Origin: Crocinitomicaceae bacterium | GTDB taxonomy: Bacteria > Bacteroidota > Bacteroidia > Flavobacteriales_D > Sanyastnellaceae | Assembly: GCA_002690915.1 (NCBI GenBank) | Contig: NZGF01000027.1 | Coordinates: forward strand, 1-38,569 | DNA length: 38,569 nucleotides | Direction of reading: 5' to 3' | Shown: in pieces, positions 1 to 8,783 of the stretch | Position numbering within the stretch: position 1 is the stretch's first letter | Layout of the letters: the number at the start of each line of letters is the position of its first letter | The notes under the pieces: generated by a model | What the model was told of the DNA's origin: nothing | Database searches by the model: none | The model's input: the letters and a program-made list of their open reading frames with translations, nothing else | Made by a program: the position numbers and the translations under genes

Positions 1-18
1 ACGAAAAATTATAAGGTT

Positions 19-459
19 ATGAAGCAACTTTTGACAGCATGTTTGCTCTTTGTTGGTCTAGCAACAGCGGCAGCACAAGGTCCATCCATTTCTTTGGATA
101 AAGACGTTCACGATTATGGCACCATCACGCAAGGCGCCGATGGAGGATGCCAATTCACGGTAACCAATGACGGCACCGATCCTTTGATTATTTCGCGTTG
201 CAAGGGTTCTTGCGGTTGTACGGTCCCTAAGTGCGACAAGGACCCCATCATGCCAGGTGCGACCAGCGTAGTTAATGTACGCTACGACACGAAACGCATC
301 GGCCCAATAAACAAAAGCGTAACAATCACCTCCAATGCTTCCAATGAGCCAACGAAGGTGATTCGAATCAAAGGCAAGGTAGAAGCCGCTGATGCTGGAA
401 GCACAGGAGGAGCTCCAGTCAAGCCGGCAGCTGTTGGTGCACCTTTGAACAAGCAATAA
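19..459 (+). CDS. Exported DUF1573-domain protein
   Basis: A 146-residue protein with a clear N-terminal signal peptide (MKQLL, a hydrophobic core, cleavage near AAAQ). One DUF1573 domain follows at about residues 25-120: the HDYGTI start, a central CGCTVP motif, and a final beta strand around VIRIKGKV. DUF1573 has an Ig-like/ASH-type beta-sandwich fold, is very common in Bacteroidota, and has no settled biochemical role. The C-terminal 25 residues are low-complexity (Gly, Ala, Pro), typical of a flexible tail. It is followed by a strong terminator, so it is probably the last or only gene of its transcript; the window starts too close to see its promoter. Family assignment is firm; function is unknown. 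Confidence 0.85.
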   Translation: MKQLLTACLLFVGLATAAAQGPSISLDKDVHDYGTITQGADGGCQFTVTNDGTDPLIISRCKGSCGCTVPKCDKDPIMPGATSVVNVRYDTKRIGPINKSVTITSNASNEPTKVIRIKGKVEAADAGSTGGAPVKPAAVGAPLNKQ

Positions 460-500
460 ACTCTTCTTGGATCCGCGTTACGGTTCCACACCAGACTTTA

Positions 501-539
501 AGAAGTCGTTCTTCCTTGTGGCGGAACGGCTTCTTTTTT
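501..539 (+). terminator. Rho-independent terminator after the DUF1573 gene
   Basis: An 11-bp stem (AGAAGTCGTTC pairing with GAACGGCTTCT, one G-T wobble) with a roughly 12-nt loop is followed by a T run at 534-539. It separates the DUF1573 gene from valS. The rest of the 460-576 gap shows nothing else recognisable. Confidence 0.85.
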
Positions 540-576
540 ATCCGAATTTTGCCCTCAGACAAACGGCGCCTTAGAA

Positions 577-3207
577 ATGGAGATCCCGACTACTTACGAT
601 CCTGGAACCTGCGAAGAGAAGTGGTATGCCTACTGGTTGGAGCATGGCTTTTTCGAAAGCAAGCCCGACGACCGCGAGCCCTACACGGTGGTCATTCCCC
701 CGCCGAATGTCACCGGCGTGCTTCACATGGGGCATATGCTCAACAACACCATTCAAGACGTGTTGGTGCGCCGCGCACGCATGATGGGCAAAAACGCCTG
801 CTGGGTACCTGGCACCGACCACGCATCCATCGCCACCGAAGCCAAGGTGGTGCGTCGGTTGCGCGATAAGGGCATTAAGAAGTCGGACCTGTCGCGGGAT
901 GACTTCCTCGAACACGCATGGGATTGGACCCACGAGCATGGGGGCATCATCCTTGAACAATTGAAGAAGCTCGGCGCCAGCTGCGACTGGTCGCGTACCT
1001 GCTTCACGATGGATGAAAAGTACTACGATGGCGTCATCGACACCTTCATCGATCTCTACGAGAAAGGCCTCATCTACCGGGGTGAGCGCATGGTCCACTG
1101 GGACCCCGCTGCGCAAACGGCGTTGAGCGACGAAGAAGTCATTCATACCGAGGAGCACGGAAAGCTCTATTATGTGCGCTACGAGGTCGTGGATGCGCTT
1201 GGTGAATACTTAACCATCGCTACCACGCGACCTGAGACCATCATGGGGGATACAGCAATCTGTATTCATCCCGAAGACGAACGCTTTACCCACTTGCACG
1301 GCAAACGTGCCCGTGTGCCCATGACCGACCGGGAAGTACCCATCATCTTGGACGAGTACGTGGACCGAGAATTTGGAACCGGCTGCTTGAAGGTGACTCC
1401 GGCGCATGACGTTAACGACTTCGAATTGGGCCAAAAGCACAGTCTCGAGTGCATCAACATATTTAACCCCGATGGTACGTTGAACGTGAACGGTGGAGCG
1501 TTTGAGGGCAAGGACCGGTTCGAAGTCCGAAAGGAAGTCGAAGGGGTGCTCGATGCCTCCGACCACTTGGTCAAGACAGAAGACTATACGAACAGTGTAG
1601 GTCGCTCTGAACGCACCAACGCGGTCATTGAGCCCCGCTTGTCATTGCAGTGGTTCCTCTCCATGGAGAAGCTATCAAAGCCCGCCTTGGAGCACGTGAT
1701 GGATGAGACCATTCAGTTCCATCCGCCGAAGTTCAAAAACAGCTACCGCCACTGGATGGAAAACGTCAAGGACTGGTGTGTGAGCCGACAGTTGTGGTGG
1801 GGACACCGGATTCCGGCGTGGTTTTACGGTGCTGGTGAAGAGGACTTTGTGGTGGCCAAAACAGCGGAAGAGGCTTTGGAAAAGGCGCGCATCAAATCTG
1901 GCGATGCCGGGCTCATGCAAGACGCATTGCGCCAGGACGAAGACGTTATGGATACGTGGTTCAGTAGCTGGCTATGGCCCATTCAGGTCTTTGATGGATT
2001 GAAGACGGAGGATGAGGTGAGCTATTACTATCCGACTGCGGATCTTGTGACTGCTCCCGAGATTATGTTCTTCTGGGTGGCGCGCATGATTATTGCGGGA
2101 TACGAATACCGGGGGCGAGAGCCATTCAAAAACGTTTACTACACCGGAATCGTTCGCGATAAGCAGGGCCGCAAAATGTCCAAAAGCCTCGGGAACAGTC
2201 CGGACCCCATCGAACTCATGAACCAATACGGCGCTGACGGCGTTCGGGTTGGGATGCTATTGACTTCTCCTGCGGGGAACGACTTGCCGTTTGATGAGAA
2301 GCTATGCGAACAGGGCCGAAACTTTGCGAACAAGATTTGGAATGCCTTCCGCCTGACCCAAAGCTGGCAGGTGGACACCAATCGCCCGCAACCGGAATCC
2401 GCGGAGATCGCAGTGCTCTGGATGAAGGCCCGCGTGCAGCGGGTGTTGGAGGAGTTGGAGGGCCAATTCGCGGAATTCCGATTGAGTGAGGCCTTGATGA
2501 ACCTCTACCGCCTCGTCTGGGACGATTTCTGTAGCTGGTACCTTGAATTGGTGAAGCCGCCTTATGGAGAGCCCATCGATGTGCAAACTCTGGAACAAAC
2601 GAAGGGCATTTTTGGCAATTTGCTCAAGATGCTCCACCCGTTCATGCCGTTCCAGACGGAAGAACTGTGGCACTGGATGGATAAGCGCGACGCCCCGTCA
2701 GATGCATTGTGTATTGCAGCATGGCCAGAGCGCGAAGCGTACGATGCTGAGCTGCTGACAGAAGCGGACGCCTTCCAGCAAATTGTAACTGAAGTGCGTA
2801 ACATCCGTAAGGAAAATCAAATCCCAAACCGCGAGAAATTGGAGCTGAGTGTTCAACTCGGTGAAGGTTATCCTGAAGCGTTCGAATCGGCCATCATCAA
2901 GCTGTCCAACGTAGACGGAGTGGCGCGGGTTGAGGATAAGGTCCAGAACGCGTTTGGGTTTATTGTAGGCACCAGCTCGTTCTTCATCCCTTTCGGTGAC
3001 CAAGTGGATGTGGAGGCGGAGCAGATGAAGATTCAAAAGGAAATGGACCATCTCAAGGGCTTCTTGAAAGGCGTTCGGGGTAAGCTGACCAATGAGCGAT
3101 TCGTGCAGAATGCGCCGCCTCAGGTCGTGGAGCTTGAGCGAAAGAAGGAATCCGATGCCCTCGCAAAGTTGGAAGTGCTGAAGGGGAAAATGGAACAATT
3201 GGGCTGA
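577..3207 (+). CDS. valS: Valyl-tRNA synthetase
   Basis: 876 residues, normal length for bacterial ValRS. It charges tRNA-Val with valine in the cytosol and edits misactivated threonine. The class I signatures are clear: the HIGH-type motif HMGH at residues 50-53 inside [14 protein letters not shown], and KMSKS at 533-537. The CP1 editing region lies between them ([19 protein letters not shown], then [16 protein letters not shown]). The anticodon-binding region follows, and the last 65 or so residues form the charged coiled-coil arm typical of ValRS. The gene starts shortly after the upstream terminator and ends 39 bp before the next gene, so it may be transcribed alone. Nothing in it looks damaged. 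Confidence 0.98.
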   Translation: MEIPTTYDPGTCEEKWYAYWLEHGFFESKPDDREPYTVVIPPPNVTGVLHMGHMLNNTIQDVLVRRARMMGKNACWVPGTDHASIATEAKVVRRLRDKGIKKSDLSRDDFLEHAWDWTHEHGGIILEQLKKLGASCDWSRTCFTMDEKYYDGVIDTFIDLYEKGLIYRGERMVHWDPAAQTALSDEEVIHTEEHGKLYYVRYEVVDALGEYLTIATTRPETIMGDTAICIHPEDERFTHLHGKRARVPMTDREVPIILDEYVDREFGTGCLKVTPAHDVNDFELGQKHSLECINIFNPDGTLNVNGGAFEGKDRFEVRKEVEGVLDASDHLVKTEDYTNSVGRSERTNAVIEPRLSLQWFLSMEKLSKPALEHVMDETIQFHPPKFKNSYRHWMENVKDWCVSRQLWWGHRIPAWFYGAGEEDFVVAKTAEEALEKARIKSGDAGLMQDALRQDEDVMDTWFSSWLWPIQVFDGLKTEDEVSYYYPTADLVTAPEIMFFWVARMIIAGYEYRGREPFKNVYYTGIVRDKQGRKMSKSLGNSPDPIELMNQYGADGVRVGMLLTSPAGNDLPFDEKLCEQGRNFANKIWNAFRLTQSWQVDTNRPQPESAEIAVLWMKARVQRVLEELEGQFAEFRLSEALMNLYRLVWDDFCSWYLELVKPPYGEPIDVQTLEQTKGIFGNLLKMLHPFMPFQTEELWHWMDKRDAPSDALCIAAWPEREAYDAELLTEADAFQQIVTEVRNIRKENQIPNREKLELSVQLGEGYPEAFESAIIKLSNVDGVARVEDKVQNAFGFIVGTSSFFIPFGDQVDVEAEQMKIQKEMDHLKGFLKGVRGKLTNERFVQNAPPQVVELERKKESDALAKLEVLKGKMEQLG

Positions 3208-3225
3208 TCCTTTCGAACACCGTCA

Positions 3226-3246
3226 GTAAGTACTTGTTGTACTTAC
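3226..3246. promoter_or_regulatory. Perfect inverted repeat abutting a start codon
   Basis: GTAAGTAC (3226-3233), a 5-nt spacer, then GTACTTAC (3239-3246): a perfect 8-bp palindrome ending on the base before the ATG at 3247. No T run follows, so it is not an ordinary terminator for valS. It overlaps a weak candidate -7 box (TACTTG at 3231), with TTTC at 3211 as a possible -33 element. Either an operator at the head of the photolyase array or a 5'-end RNA hairpin would fit. The regulator is unknown. Confidence 0.5.
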
Positions 3247-3420
3247 ATGTTGGGATTATTCAAAAAAGATCCGGTCAAAAAGCTGCAGCAAAAGCATGCC
3301 AAGCTTTTGGCCGAAGCGCACCGCATGAGTACGGTGGACCGCTCCAAGTCGGATGCCCTGATGGCCCAAGCGGCTGAGGTGGAAGATGAAATCGCAAAAT
3401 TGATGAAGGATGCAGGGTGA
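3247..3420 (+). CDS. Lacal_2735/DUF6435-type small protein
   Basis: A 57-residue ORF reading MLGLFKKDPVKKLQ at the start, then a charged helix of the kind seen in the Lacal_2735 (DUF6435) family: KHAKLLAEAHRMSTVDRSKSD followed by an acidic helix ending in IAKLM. The protein is predicted to be almost entirely alpha-helical, with no signal peptide or membrane segment. Its function is unknown in the family. The next gene's ATG (3410) lies inside its last codons, so translation is probably coupled. It is the first gene after the palindrome at 3226-3246, which makes it the likely lead gene of the flavin/photolyase array. The family name is from memory of its characteristic N-terminus; I am fairly but not fully sure. 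Confidence 0.75.
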   Translation: MLGLFKKDPVKKLQQKHAKLLAEAHRMSTVDRSKSDALMAQAAEVEDEIAKLMKDAG

Positions 3421-4120
3421 TGAGCAAGGTAGTTTTGCCGTTATCGGCGATTCAGGAGGGATCGGCGAGGCCATTCGCAACCAACTTTTAGAGGCGGGTC
3501 ACCAAGTCATCGGCGTATCCCGAACGGGCGTATCCGAACAACGATCGGATTATCAAAGCTTGGTATTTGATGCCGTGGCGCACCCATGCGATCTGTCCAA
3601 TTTCGCGGGTCAACTCGATGGATTGGTTTATTGCCCAGGTACAATTCGCTTGAAGCCGTTGAAAGGGGTTAAGCGGGAACATGCATTCGAAGATTTTGAA
3701 GTAAATGCTTGGGGTGCCGTGCAGACTTTACAAGCGAACGCTGCATTGCTGAAAAAGGCGCCCACCTCATCAGTCGTGCTCTTTAGCACGGTAGCAGTGC
3801 AAACCGGCATGCCTTACCACACCAGTATCGCCATGGCTAAAGGGGCTGTCGAGGGCCTGACCCGCACCCTTGCGGCTGAATGGTCACCATCCATTCGGGT
3901 CAATGCCATCGCGCCATCGCTCACTGATACGCCGCTGGCTGCACCGATGCTCTCGAGCGATGCCAAAAGGGAGGCAGCAGCAGAGCGTCATCCGCTGAAA
4001 ACAGTGGGTAAGACAAGTGATTTAGCTTCTCTGGCCACATGGCTGTTGGCCGGCGGTTCAAACTTTGTTACCGGACAGGTTTACACCGCTGACGGAGGCA
4101 TTGGAAGCATTCGCAAATGA
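3410..4120 (+). CDS. Atypical short-chain dehydrogenase/reductase
   Basis: 236 residues with the Rossmann fold of the SDR superfamily: a glycine-rich nucleotide-binding motif at the N-terminus (VIGDSGGIGEAI), a PG motif in beta-4 (LVYCPGTI), the NAIAPSLTDTPLA segment, and a C-terminal GQVYTADGG typical of FabG-like members. The active site is unusual. The expected YxxxK reads I140-A-M-A-K144, so the catalytic tyrosine position is isoleucine; the nearest tyrosine is Y136, eight residues before the lysine. The residue aligning with the catalytic serine is probably T127. The start is the only ATG after an in-frame stop at 3404, and it overlaps the upstream gene by 11 bp. Its end overlaps the flavin reductase in an ATGA. 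The substrate is unknown, and activity as a normal dehydrogenase is doubtful. Confidence 0.85.
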   Translation: MQGDEQGSFAVIGDSGGIGEAIRNQLLEAGHQVIGVSRTGVSEQRSDYQSLVFDAVAHPCDLSNFAGQLDGLVYCPGTIRLKPLKGVKREHAFEDFEVNAWGAVQTLQANAALLKKAPTSSVVLFSTVAVQTGMPYHTSIAMAKGAVEGLTRTLAAEWSPSIRVNAIAPSLTDTPLAAPMLSSDAKREAAAERHPLKTVGKTSDLASLATWLLAGGSNFVTGQVYTADGGIGSIRK

Positions 4121-4800
4121 GCGCTTTCAAAACCCTGAACGATCACGACTTGGAATTGATGCCGCACCGAAAGCGCGGCCGCCTGGTGAATGCGCTTAGC
4201 GGTTTCAAAAGTGTCAATCTGATTGGCACCACTAACGATGACGGTATCCACAATTTGAGCATCGTCAGTTCGGTGGTTCATTTGGGTTCGGATCCGGCAT
4301 TGCTTGGTATGGTTCTGCGGCCCCCTGTCGATCGGGAACGTGGCAGCCATACATATTGGAACATCCGCGAAACGGGTTGTTACACCATCAACCATGTCCC
4401 TTGCACTCACACGGTGCAGGCCCATCAGGTAAGTGCGCGGTATCCAGAGTCGAAGAGTGAGTTTGAGGCGGTCGGGTTCACACCGATTTATCGATGCGGA
4501 TTTGATGCGCCAGCTGTAAAGGAAAGCCCGGTGCGCATCGGTTTGGAGCGAGTCGACGAATGGGAAATTCCCCAGAACCGGTGCCGCTTCGTCGTGGGGC
4601 AGATTCGGTGGGTTGAATTCCCGGAGGACGCGTTTGCTGCGGATGGGTACTTGGACATCGAATCCCTAGGCGTGGCTGCAATGAGTTCGCTGGACGGATA
4701 CCACCGTACGGACAAGATTCACCGCCTTGCCTATGCGAAGCCTGAAGTGTATCCTCCCGGAGTCATGCAGGATTTCAAAGCCGGGTGGAGGGACGGTTAA
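4117..4800 (+). CDS. Flavin reductase family protein (FMN-binding split barrel)
   Basis: 227 residues resembling the flavin reductase-like/DUF447-type split-barrel family. It has an N-terminal segment on loss of identity and novelty of substrate (SVNLIGTTNDDGIHNLSIVSSVVHLGSDPALLGMV is typical of the flavin-binding core), a middle region with the conserved YTINHV, and a C-terminal SLDGYHR segment near residues 190-200. Members bind FMN or FAD and often use NAD(P)H to reduce free flavin. The ATG overlaps the SDR stop (ATGA), so the two are translationally coupled. Beside two FAD-dependent photolyase-family proteins, supply or reduction of flavin is a sensible but unproven role. No signal peptide; cytosolic. 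Confidence 0.8.
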   Translation: MSAFKTLNDHDLELMPHRKRGRLVNALSGFKSVNLIGTTNDDGIHNLSIVSSVVHLGSDPALLGMVLRPPVDRERGSHTYWNIRETGCYTINHVPCTHTVQAHQVSARYPESKSEFEAVGFTPIYRCGFDAPAVKESPVRIGLERVDEWEIPQNRCRFVVGQIRWVEFPEDAFAADGYLDIESLGVAAMSSLDGYHRTDKIHRLAYAKPEVYPPGVMQDFKAGWRDG

Positions 4801-4824
4801 GATTTTCGACGAAATTTGCACCCA

Positions 4825-5718
4825 ATGCCTGAAGCTAAACCCAAACCCAAACAAGACATCAACGGCCATACGCTGTTGCATCACGAGGTCATCGCAGAGA
4901 ATCCCGATGCTCCGTGGTTGGTTTTTGTGCATGGGGCAGGCGGCAGCATCCGCACATGGAAGTTTCAGATTGAAGCGTTCGCCCCGCACTTTCGGCTTCT
5001 TCTGATTGACCTTCGGGACCATGGATACAGTAAGGATATTTTGCCTGAATTCCCTGCGTATGATTTTGATATCGTGGCCGAGGACATTCTTATTTTGACC
5101 GATCACCTTGGCATCAAAAAGGCACATTTTATGAGCCTCAGTATCGGCAGCGTCATTTTGCAGAAAATCGACATTGAGCGGCCTGATTTGGTGGACAGGA
5201 TGATTATGGCCGGGGCGATTTTCGATGGCAGCCGCGCCATGCATTGGTTTGTGCATTCGGGTAAATTCCTCTCTTACATTCTCCCTTACCGCGCGCTGTA
5301 CTGGTTGTTCAGTTTCATCGTGTTGCCTCGCCGTAACCACCGGTTAAGTCGGTATATTTTCCGCCGCCAAAGCCGCCGTTTGACCACCCGCGAATACATG
5401 AAATGGGTTGAGCTGTACAAGCCGTTTTTTCGTCTAATCAGTGACTACGTCAATAGGCCAGTGATGAAAAAGGGACTGGTGGTGATGGGCAGCCAAGATC
5501 ACATTTTCTTCGGTTCTGCCAAGCGCTTCACGGAGATTCAGAAAAACATGCGCCTAGCGGTAATTGAAAACTGCGGCCACGTCTGCAGCATCGAAGCACC
5601 GGAAGTCTTTAACGAATTGGTGCTGCGCTTTCTGCAAGACCTCGATGTACCGAAGGCGGTGGCTGCGAAACCGATGCCGATGCGCTGGTCGGAATTGAAG
5701 GCACTGCAGAAGGGTTGA
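4825..5718 (+). CDS. Alpha/beta hydrolase
   Basis: A 297-residue alpha/beta hydrolase fold protein. It shows the oxyanion-hole HGAGGS motif in FVHGAGGSIRTW, a nucleophile elbow with S106 in MSLSIGS, an acid D225 in GSQDH, and the catalytic H252 in NCGHVC. The elbow reads S-x-S-x-G, so the usual first glycine is serine. A cap segment with several aromatic residues and basic stretches (PRRNHRLSRYIFRRQSRR) lies between the serine and the aspartate, and could sit near membranes or nucleic acid. The chosen start is the ATG at 4825; a TTG three codons upstream is open but less likely. It follows the flavin reductase by 24 bp and precedes DUF2256 by 37 bp. Substrate unknown. Confidence 0.85.
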   Translation: MPEAKPKPKQDINGHTLLHHEVIAENPDAPWLVFVHGAGGSIRTWKFQIEAFAPHFRLLLIDLRDHGYSKDILPEFPAYDFDIVAEDILILTDHLGIKKAHFMSLSIGSVILQKIDIERPDLVDRMIMAGAIFDGSRAMHWFVHSGKFLSYILPYRALYWLFSFIVLPRRNHRLSRYIFRRQSRRLTTREYMKWVELYKPFFRLISDYVNRPVMKKGLVVMGSQDHIFFGSAKRFTEIQKNMRLAVIENCGHVCSIEAPEVFNELVLRFLQDLDVPKAVAAKPMPMRWSELKALQKG

Positions 5719-5742
5719 TGTGAAAACATCTCGTTGGTGACA

Positions 5743-5755
5743 GGGTTATACACCC
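5743..5755. repeat. Short inverted repeat before DUF2256
   Basis: GGGT, a 5-nt spacer (TATAC), then ACCC, ending directly before the ATG at 5756. With a 4-bp arm this is weak and may be chance. It is noted because it sits in the same position relative to a start codon as the much stronger repeat at 3226-3246. Confidence 0.2.
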
Positions 5756-5893
5756 ATGCGCCGAGCCCACTTTCCCCCGGATAAGATTTGCGTCGCTTGT
5801 CAACGACCATTCGCTTGGCGCAAGAAATGGGAGCGGTGTTGGAACGATGTAAAGTACTGTTCCGATCGGTGCAGAAAAGCTAAGGTTTCATGA
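5756..5893 (+). CDS. DUF2256 small zinc-ribbon-like protein
   Basis: A 45-residue protein with the DUF2256 signature: [16 protein letters not shown], then [10 protein letters not shown]. Four cysteines in two CxxC/CxxxC-like pairs (C12, C15 and C35, C39), plus C28, suggest a small zinc-binding module; zinc binding is inferred, not shown. It is basic and rich in aromatic residues. Its stop overlaps the ATG of the iron-sulfur photolyase (ATGA at 5890-5893), implying coupled translation. DUF2256 (COG4338) often neighbours photolyase-family genes in aquatic bacteria, as I recall. No molecular role is known. The gene is easy to miss because of its size. Confidence 0.9.
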   Translation: MRRAHFPPDKICVACQRPFAWRKKWERCWNDVKYCSDRCRKAKVS

Positions 5894-7482
5894 ATTGGAA
5901 CGAAACAATTTCGGCGTGCCGTGATGCGCACCAGGCTGAGGAAGTCGCTTTGATTTGTGGTGATCAATTGAATGAGAATCACAGCTGGTTTGCCGGAGGC
6001 GCCAAGCCAAATCGATTGTTCGTGATTATGGAAGTTCGTTCCGAGACGGACTACGCCCGGCACCACATCCAGAAGGTTGTGGCATTCTTCGGAGCCATGC
6101 GGCTCTTTGCGCAACGGATACAAGCGCTCGGTCACCGCGTGCATTACATCACCTTGGATGACGACGAAAACGAGCAATCCTTCGCGGCGAACGTGCACCG
6201 CATCCTGGATAACGTGCGAGCCCGCCGGTTCTGCTGGCAACAGCCGGATGAATACCGGCTGGAAGAAGCACTGAAAGCGTTGGGGGCTGAATGCAATGCC
6301 AGAGGAGTAGAAACGGAGTGCGCCGACACGGAGCACTTTTACACCCACCGAACTGAATTGGCCGACTTTTTCAGAGGTAAGAAGACGTACAGGCTTGAGA
6401 ATTTTTACCGGTCCATGCGCGCGAAGCACAGCATCCTCATGGATGCGACTGGGGAACCGGAAGGTGGACAGTGGAATTTCGATGCCAGCAACCGCCAGAA
6501 GTTGCCAAAAGACCACATCATCCCGCTCCCGAGATTGTACCATCGGGATGTGACGCCGCTCCGGGCGCTCGTCGAATCAGCAGGGGTTAAAACGACAGGT
6601 CAACTGGACCCTGCTTCATGGGGTTGGCCCTTAACACGAGAGGAGGGACTGGACTTACTGGCGTATTTCGTCGACGTGCTGCTGCCTCATTTCGGGGATT
6701 ATCAGGATGCCTTGACACCGAACAGCTGGAGCGTGTATCACTCCCGCCTTAGCTTCGTGATGAACACAAAAATGCTCAGCCCCGACGAGGTCAACCGCGC
6801 TGTGGAAATTGCGTGGCGGAACCACCCAGAACGCGTCAGTATTTCCCAAGCAGAAGGCTTCATCCGGCAAATACTCGGCTGGCGTGAGTACATGCGCGGC
6901 GTCTACTGGGCGCACATGCCTGACTATGCAGGGCTCAACTTTTTCGAACACAAGCGGCCGTTACCAGGCTGGTTTTGGACCGGAGATACAAAGATGGCAT
7001 GCCTCTCGCACGCAGTCGAACAGACCATGGAGCATGCGTATGCCCATCACATCCAGCGGTTGATGATCACGGGTAATTTCGCTTTGTTGGCAGGCATTGA
7101 TCCGGATGAGGTGGACAGCTGGTACCTCGGGGTGTACATCGATGCGCTTGAATGGGTGGAAATCACGAACACGCGGGGGATGAGCCAATTTGCCGATGGC
7201 GGTATTGTGGGGTCCAAGCCGTATGTGAGCAGTGCGCAGTACATCAAGAAAATGGGTCCATACTGCAAAAACTGTCACTACAAAGCGGACACAAAGACCG
7301 GTGAAGAAGCCTGTCCGTTCAATGGCTTGTACTGGCATTTTCACGTGCGCAACCGCACCAAACTCGAGCGTAATCCGCGCATCGGGATGGCATACAGAAC
7401 ATGGGATAAGATGGCTCCCGAGAAGCAGCATGCGTTGCTGGAGAGCGCTAAAATGAATTTGAATCGAATAGAAGAATTGTGA
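5890..7482 (+). CDS. Iron-sulfur bacterial cryptochrome/(6-4)-type photolyase (DPRP family)
   Basis: 530 residues, a photolyase-related (PF04244-type) protein of the FeS-BCP group, whose characterised member is Agrobacterium PhrB. These bind FAD, a ribityllumazine antenna and a [4Fe-4S] cluster, and repair (6-4) photoproducts with light. Cysteines C371, C459, C462 and C475 have spacings 88, 3 and 13, matching the cluster ligands of PhrB (C350, C438, C441, C454, from memory). H386-H387 sit at the same offset as the PhrB His365-His366 pair near the lesion. The N-terminal [14 protein letters not shown] is the family's antenna-domain start. The gene overlaps DUF2256 upstream (ATGA) and the DASH gene downstream (TGATG). 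Repair versus signalling cannot be told from sequence. Confidence 0.93.
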   Translation: MNWNETISACRDAHQAEEVALICGDQLNENHSWFAGGAKPNRLFVIMEVRSETDYARHHIQKVVAFFGAMRLFAQRIQALGHRVHYITLDDDENEQSFAANVHRILDNVRARRFCWQQPDEYRLEEALKALGAECNARGVETECADTEHFYTHRTELADFFRGKKTYRLENFYRSMRAKHSILMDATGEPEGGQWNFDASNRQKLPKDHIIPLPRLYHRDVTPLRALVESAGVKTTGQLDPASWGWPLTREEGLDLLAYFVDVLLPHFGDYQDALTPNSWSVYHSRLSFVMNTKMLSPDEVNRAVEIAWRNHPERVSISQAEGFIRQILGWREYMRGVYWAHMPDYAGLNFFEHKRPLPGWFWTGDTKMACLSHAVEQTMEHAYAHHIQRLMITGNFALLAGIDPDEVDSWYLGVYIDALEWVEITNTRGMSQFADGGIVGSKPYVSSAQYIKKMGPYCKNCHYKADTKTGEEACPFNGLYWHFHVRNRTKLERNPRIGMAYRTWDKMAPEKQHALLESAKMNLNRIEEL

Positions 7483-8783
7483 TGCGAGCGTTATACTGGT
7501 TTCGAGAGGACTTACGGTTAGAAGACAATCCCGCACTGACGGCCCTGTGTGCTGAAGCTGATGAGGCGGTTTTTGCCTTTGTTATGCCGCAATCCAATCG
7601 ATGGAGCCGGAGCCCGGAACGCATGGGCGAGCACCGTGCTCGCTTTTTAGCCGAGAGCTTAGTCGCGCTGGATAAAACACTGAGGGAGCAGGGCAATCAA
7701 CTAATGATTCTGCAGGGCGACCCGGATGTTACGATTGTAAAGGCCGCTCAAGTGTGGTCCTGCCAGGCCGTGTATTCGCAACGCTGCCACACGCACGAGG
7801 AAGAGGTAACTGCGGCGAAAGTGGCCGATGCGCTGCCGCATTACACCTTCGAAGGGGCCACTTTGGTGCACCCCGAGGACTTGCCTTTTGACGTGGAGGA
7901 CTTGCCTGAAATTTTTACGCGCTTCCGAAAAAAGGTGGAGAAACGTGGGCTAATCGTTCGGGATATCCACCCCGTACCCACCATTCCTCCACCGCCAAGT
8001 GAACTACCGGACGAAGGGATTGAAGTGGAATCGCCAGCTCGGATGAGCGGGTTGCCGAAGACAACCATGCTTTTTGATGGTGGTGCTGAAGCCGGCATGA
8101 AGCGGTTACGGCACTACTTCTGGGGCACGCGTGCCCTCAGTACCTACAAAAAAACCCGCAACGGCATGATGGGGTGGGATTACTCGAGCAAGTTTAGCCC
8201 GTGGTTGGCGCTGGGTTGTTTGAGCCCGCGAAGCGTATACCATGCGGTGTTGGAATACGAGGACGACGTTGAAAGCAATGAGAGTACGTACTGGTTAATT
8301 TTTGAGCTTTTGTGGCGCGACTATTTCCGATTCATAGCCATGCAACACAGCGACCGCATTTGGCACAAGACCGGTTTGAAAGATGCCCCGCGCAATCCCG
8401 TGACTCATCACCCTTTGCAGTGGAAGGATTGGTGCTCGGGCAATACCAAAAGTGCCTACGTGAACGCCAATATGCACGAATTGCGCCTTACGGGATTCAT
8501 GTCGAACCGGGGCCGTCAAAATGTCGCTTCGTATGCCATTCACGACATGGGTTTGGACTGGCGCGCGTGCGCGGCGTGGTTTGAACGCTGGCTGATTGAC
8601 TTTGATCCATGCAGCAACACATGCAATTGGCTGTACGTTGCAGGCATAGGAAACGATCCGCGTCCACAGCGCAAGTTCGACGTGGACTGGCAGGCTGAAC
8701 GTTACGATCCGGACGGTGTTTTTCAGCGCCACTGGAACCGACTGGGTGAAAAATTTCCGTGCAACCCGGATTCCGTGCCATGA
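7482..8783 (+). CDS. DASH-type cryptochrome/photolyase
   Basis: A 433-residue photolyase/cryptochrome of the DASH class. Diagnostic stretches are ALYWFREDLRLEDNPAL at the N-terminus, SPWLALGCLSPRSVY, YWLIFELLWRDYFRF, and the C-terminal FAD-domain block NRGRQNVASY ... NWLYVAGIGNDPRPQRKFD. DASH proteins bind FAD and usually an MTHF antenna, and repair cyclobutane dimers mainly in single-stranded DNA. The start is the ATG at 7482, overlapping the upstream TGA by one base; a GTG one codon earlier is also open. The stop overlaps the next start (ATGA at 8780). No other cyclobutane-dimer photolyase is present in the window. Confidence 0.93.
   Translation: MRALYWFREDLRLEDNPALTALCAEADEAVFAFVMPQSNRWSRSPERMGEHRARFLAESLVALDKTLREQGNQLMILQGDPDVTIVKAAQVWSCQAVYSQRCHTHEEEVTAAKVADALPHYTFEGATLVHPEDLPFDVEDLPEIFTRFRKKVEKRGLIVRDIHPVPTIPPPPSELPDEGIEVESPARMSGLPKTTMLFDGGAEAGMKRLRHYFWGTRALSTYKKTRNGMMGWDYSSKFSPWLALGCLSPRSVYHAVLEYEDDVESNESTYWLIFELLWRDYFRFIAMQHSDRIWHKTGLKDAPRNPVTHHPLQWKDWCSGNTKSAYVNANMHELRLTGFMSNRGRQNVASYAIHDMGLDWRACAAWFERWLIDFDPCSNTCNWLYVAGIGNDPRPQRKFDVDWQAERYDPDGVFQRHWNRLGEKFPCNPDSVP

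Noticed and set aside
571-1158. A 195-codon open frame on the minus strand inside valS
   Set aside because: Antisense to a highly conserved region of valS with all motifs intact; no plausible protein features.
3404-3440. Possible frameshift at the SDR start, because an ATG at 3420 (ATGAGCAAGG) lies in a different frame
   Set aside because: The ATG at 3410 gives an uninterrupted frame with the glycine-rich motif at the proper distance, so no frameshift is required.
5800-6543. A 247-codon minus-strand open frame over DUF2256 and the FeS photolyase
   Set aside because: The plus strand has two families with intact motifs here; the minus frame has none.
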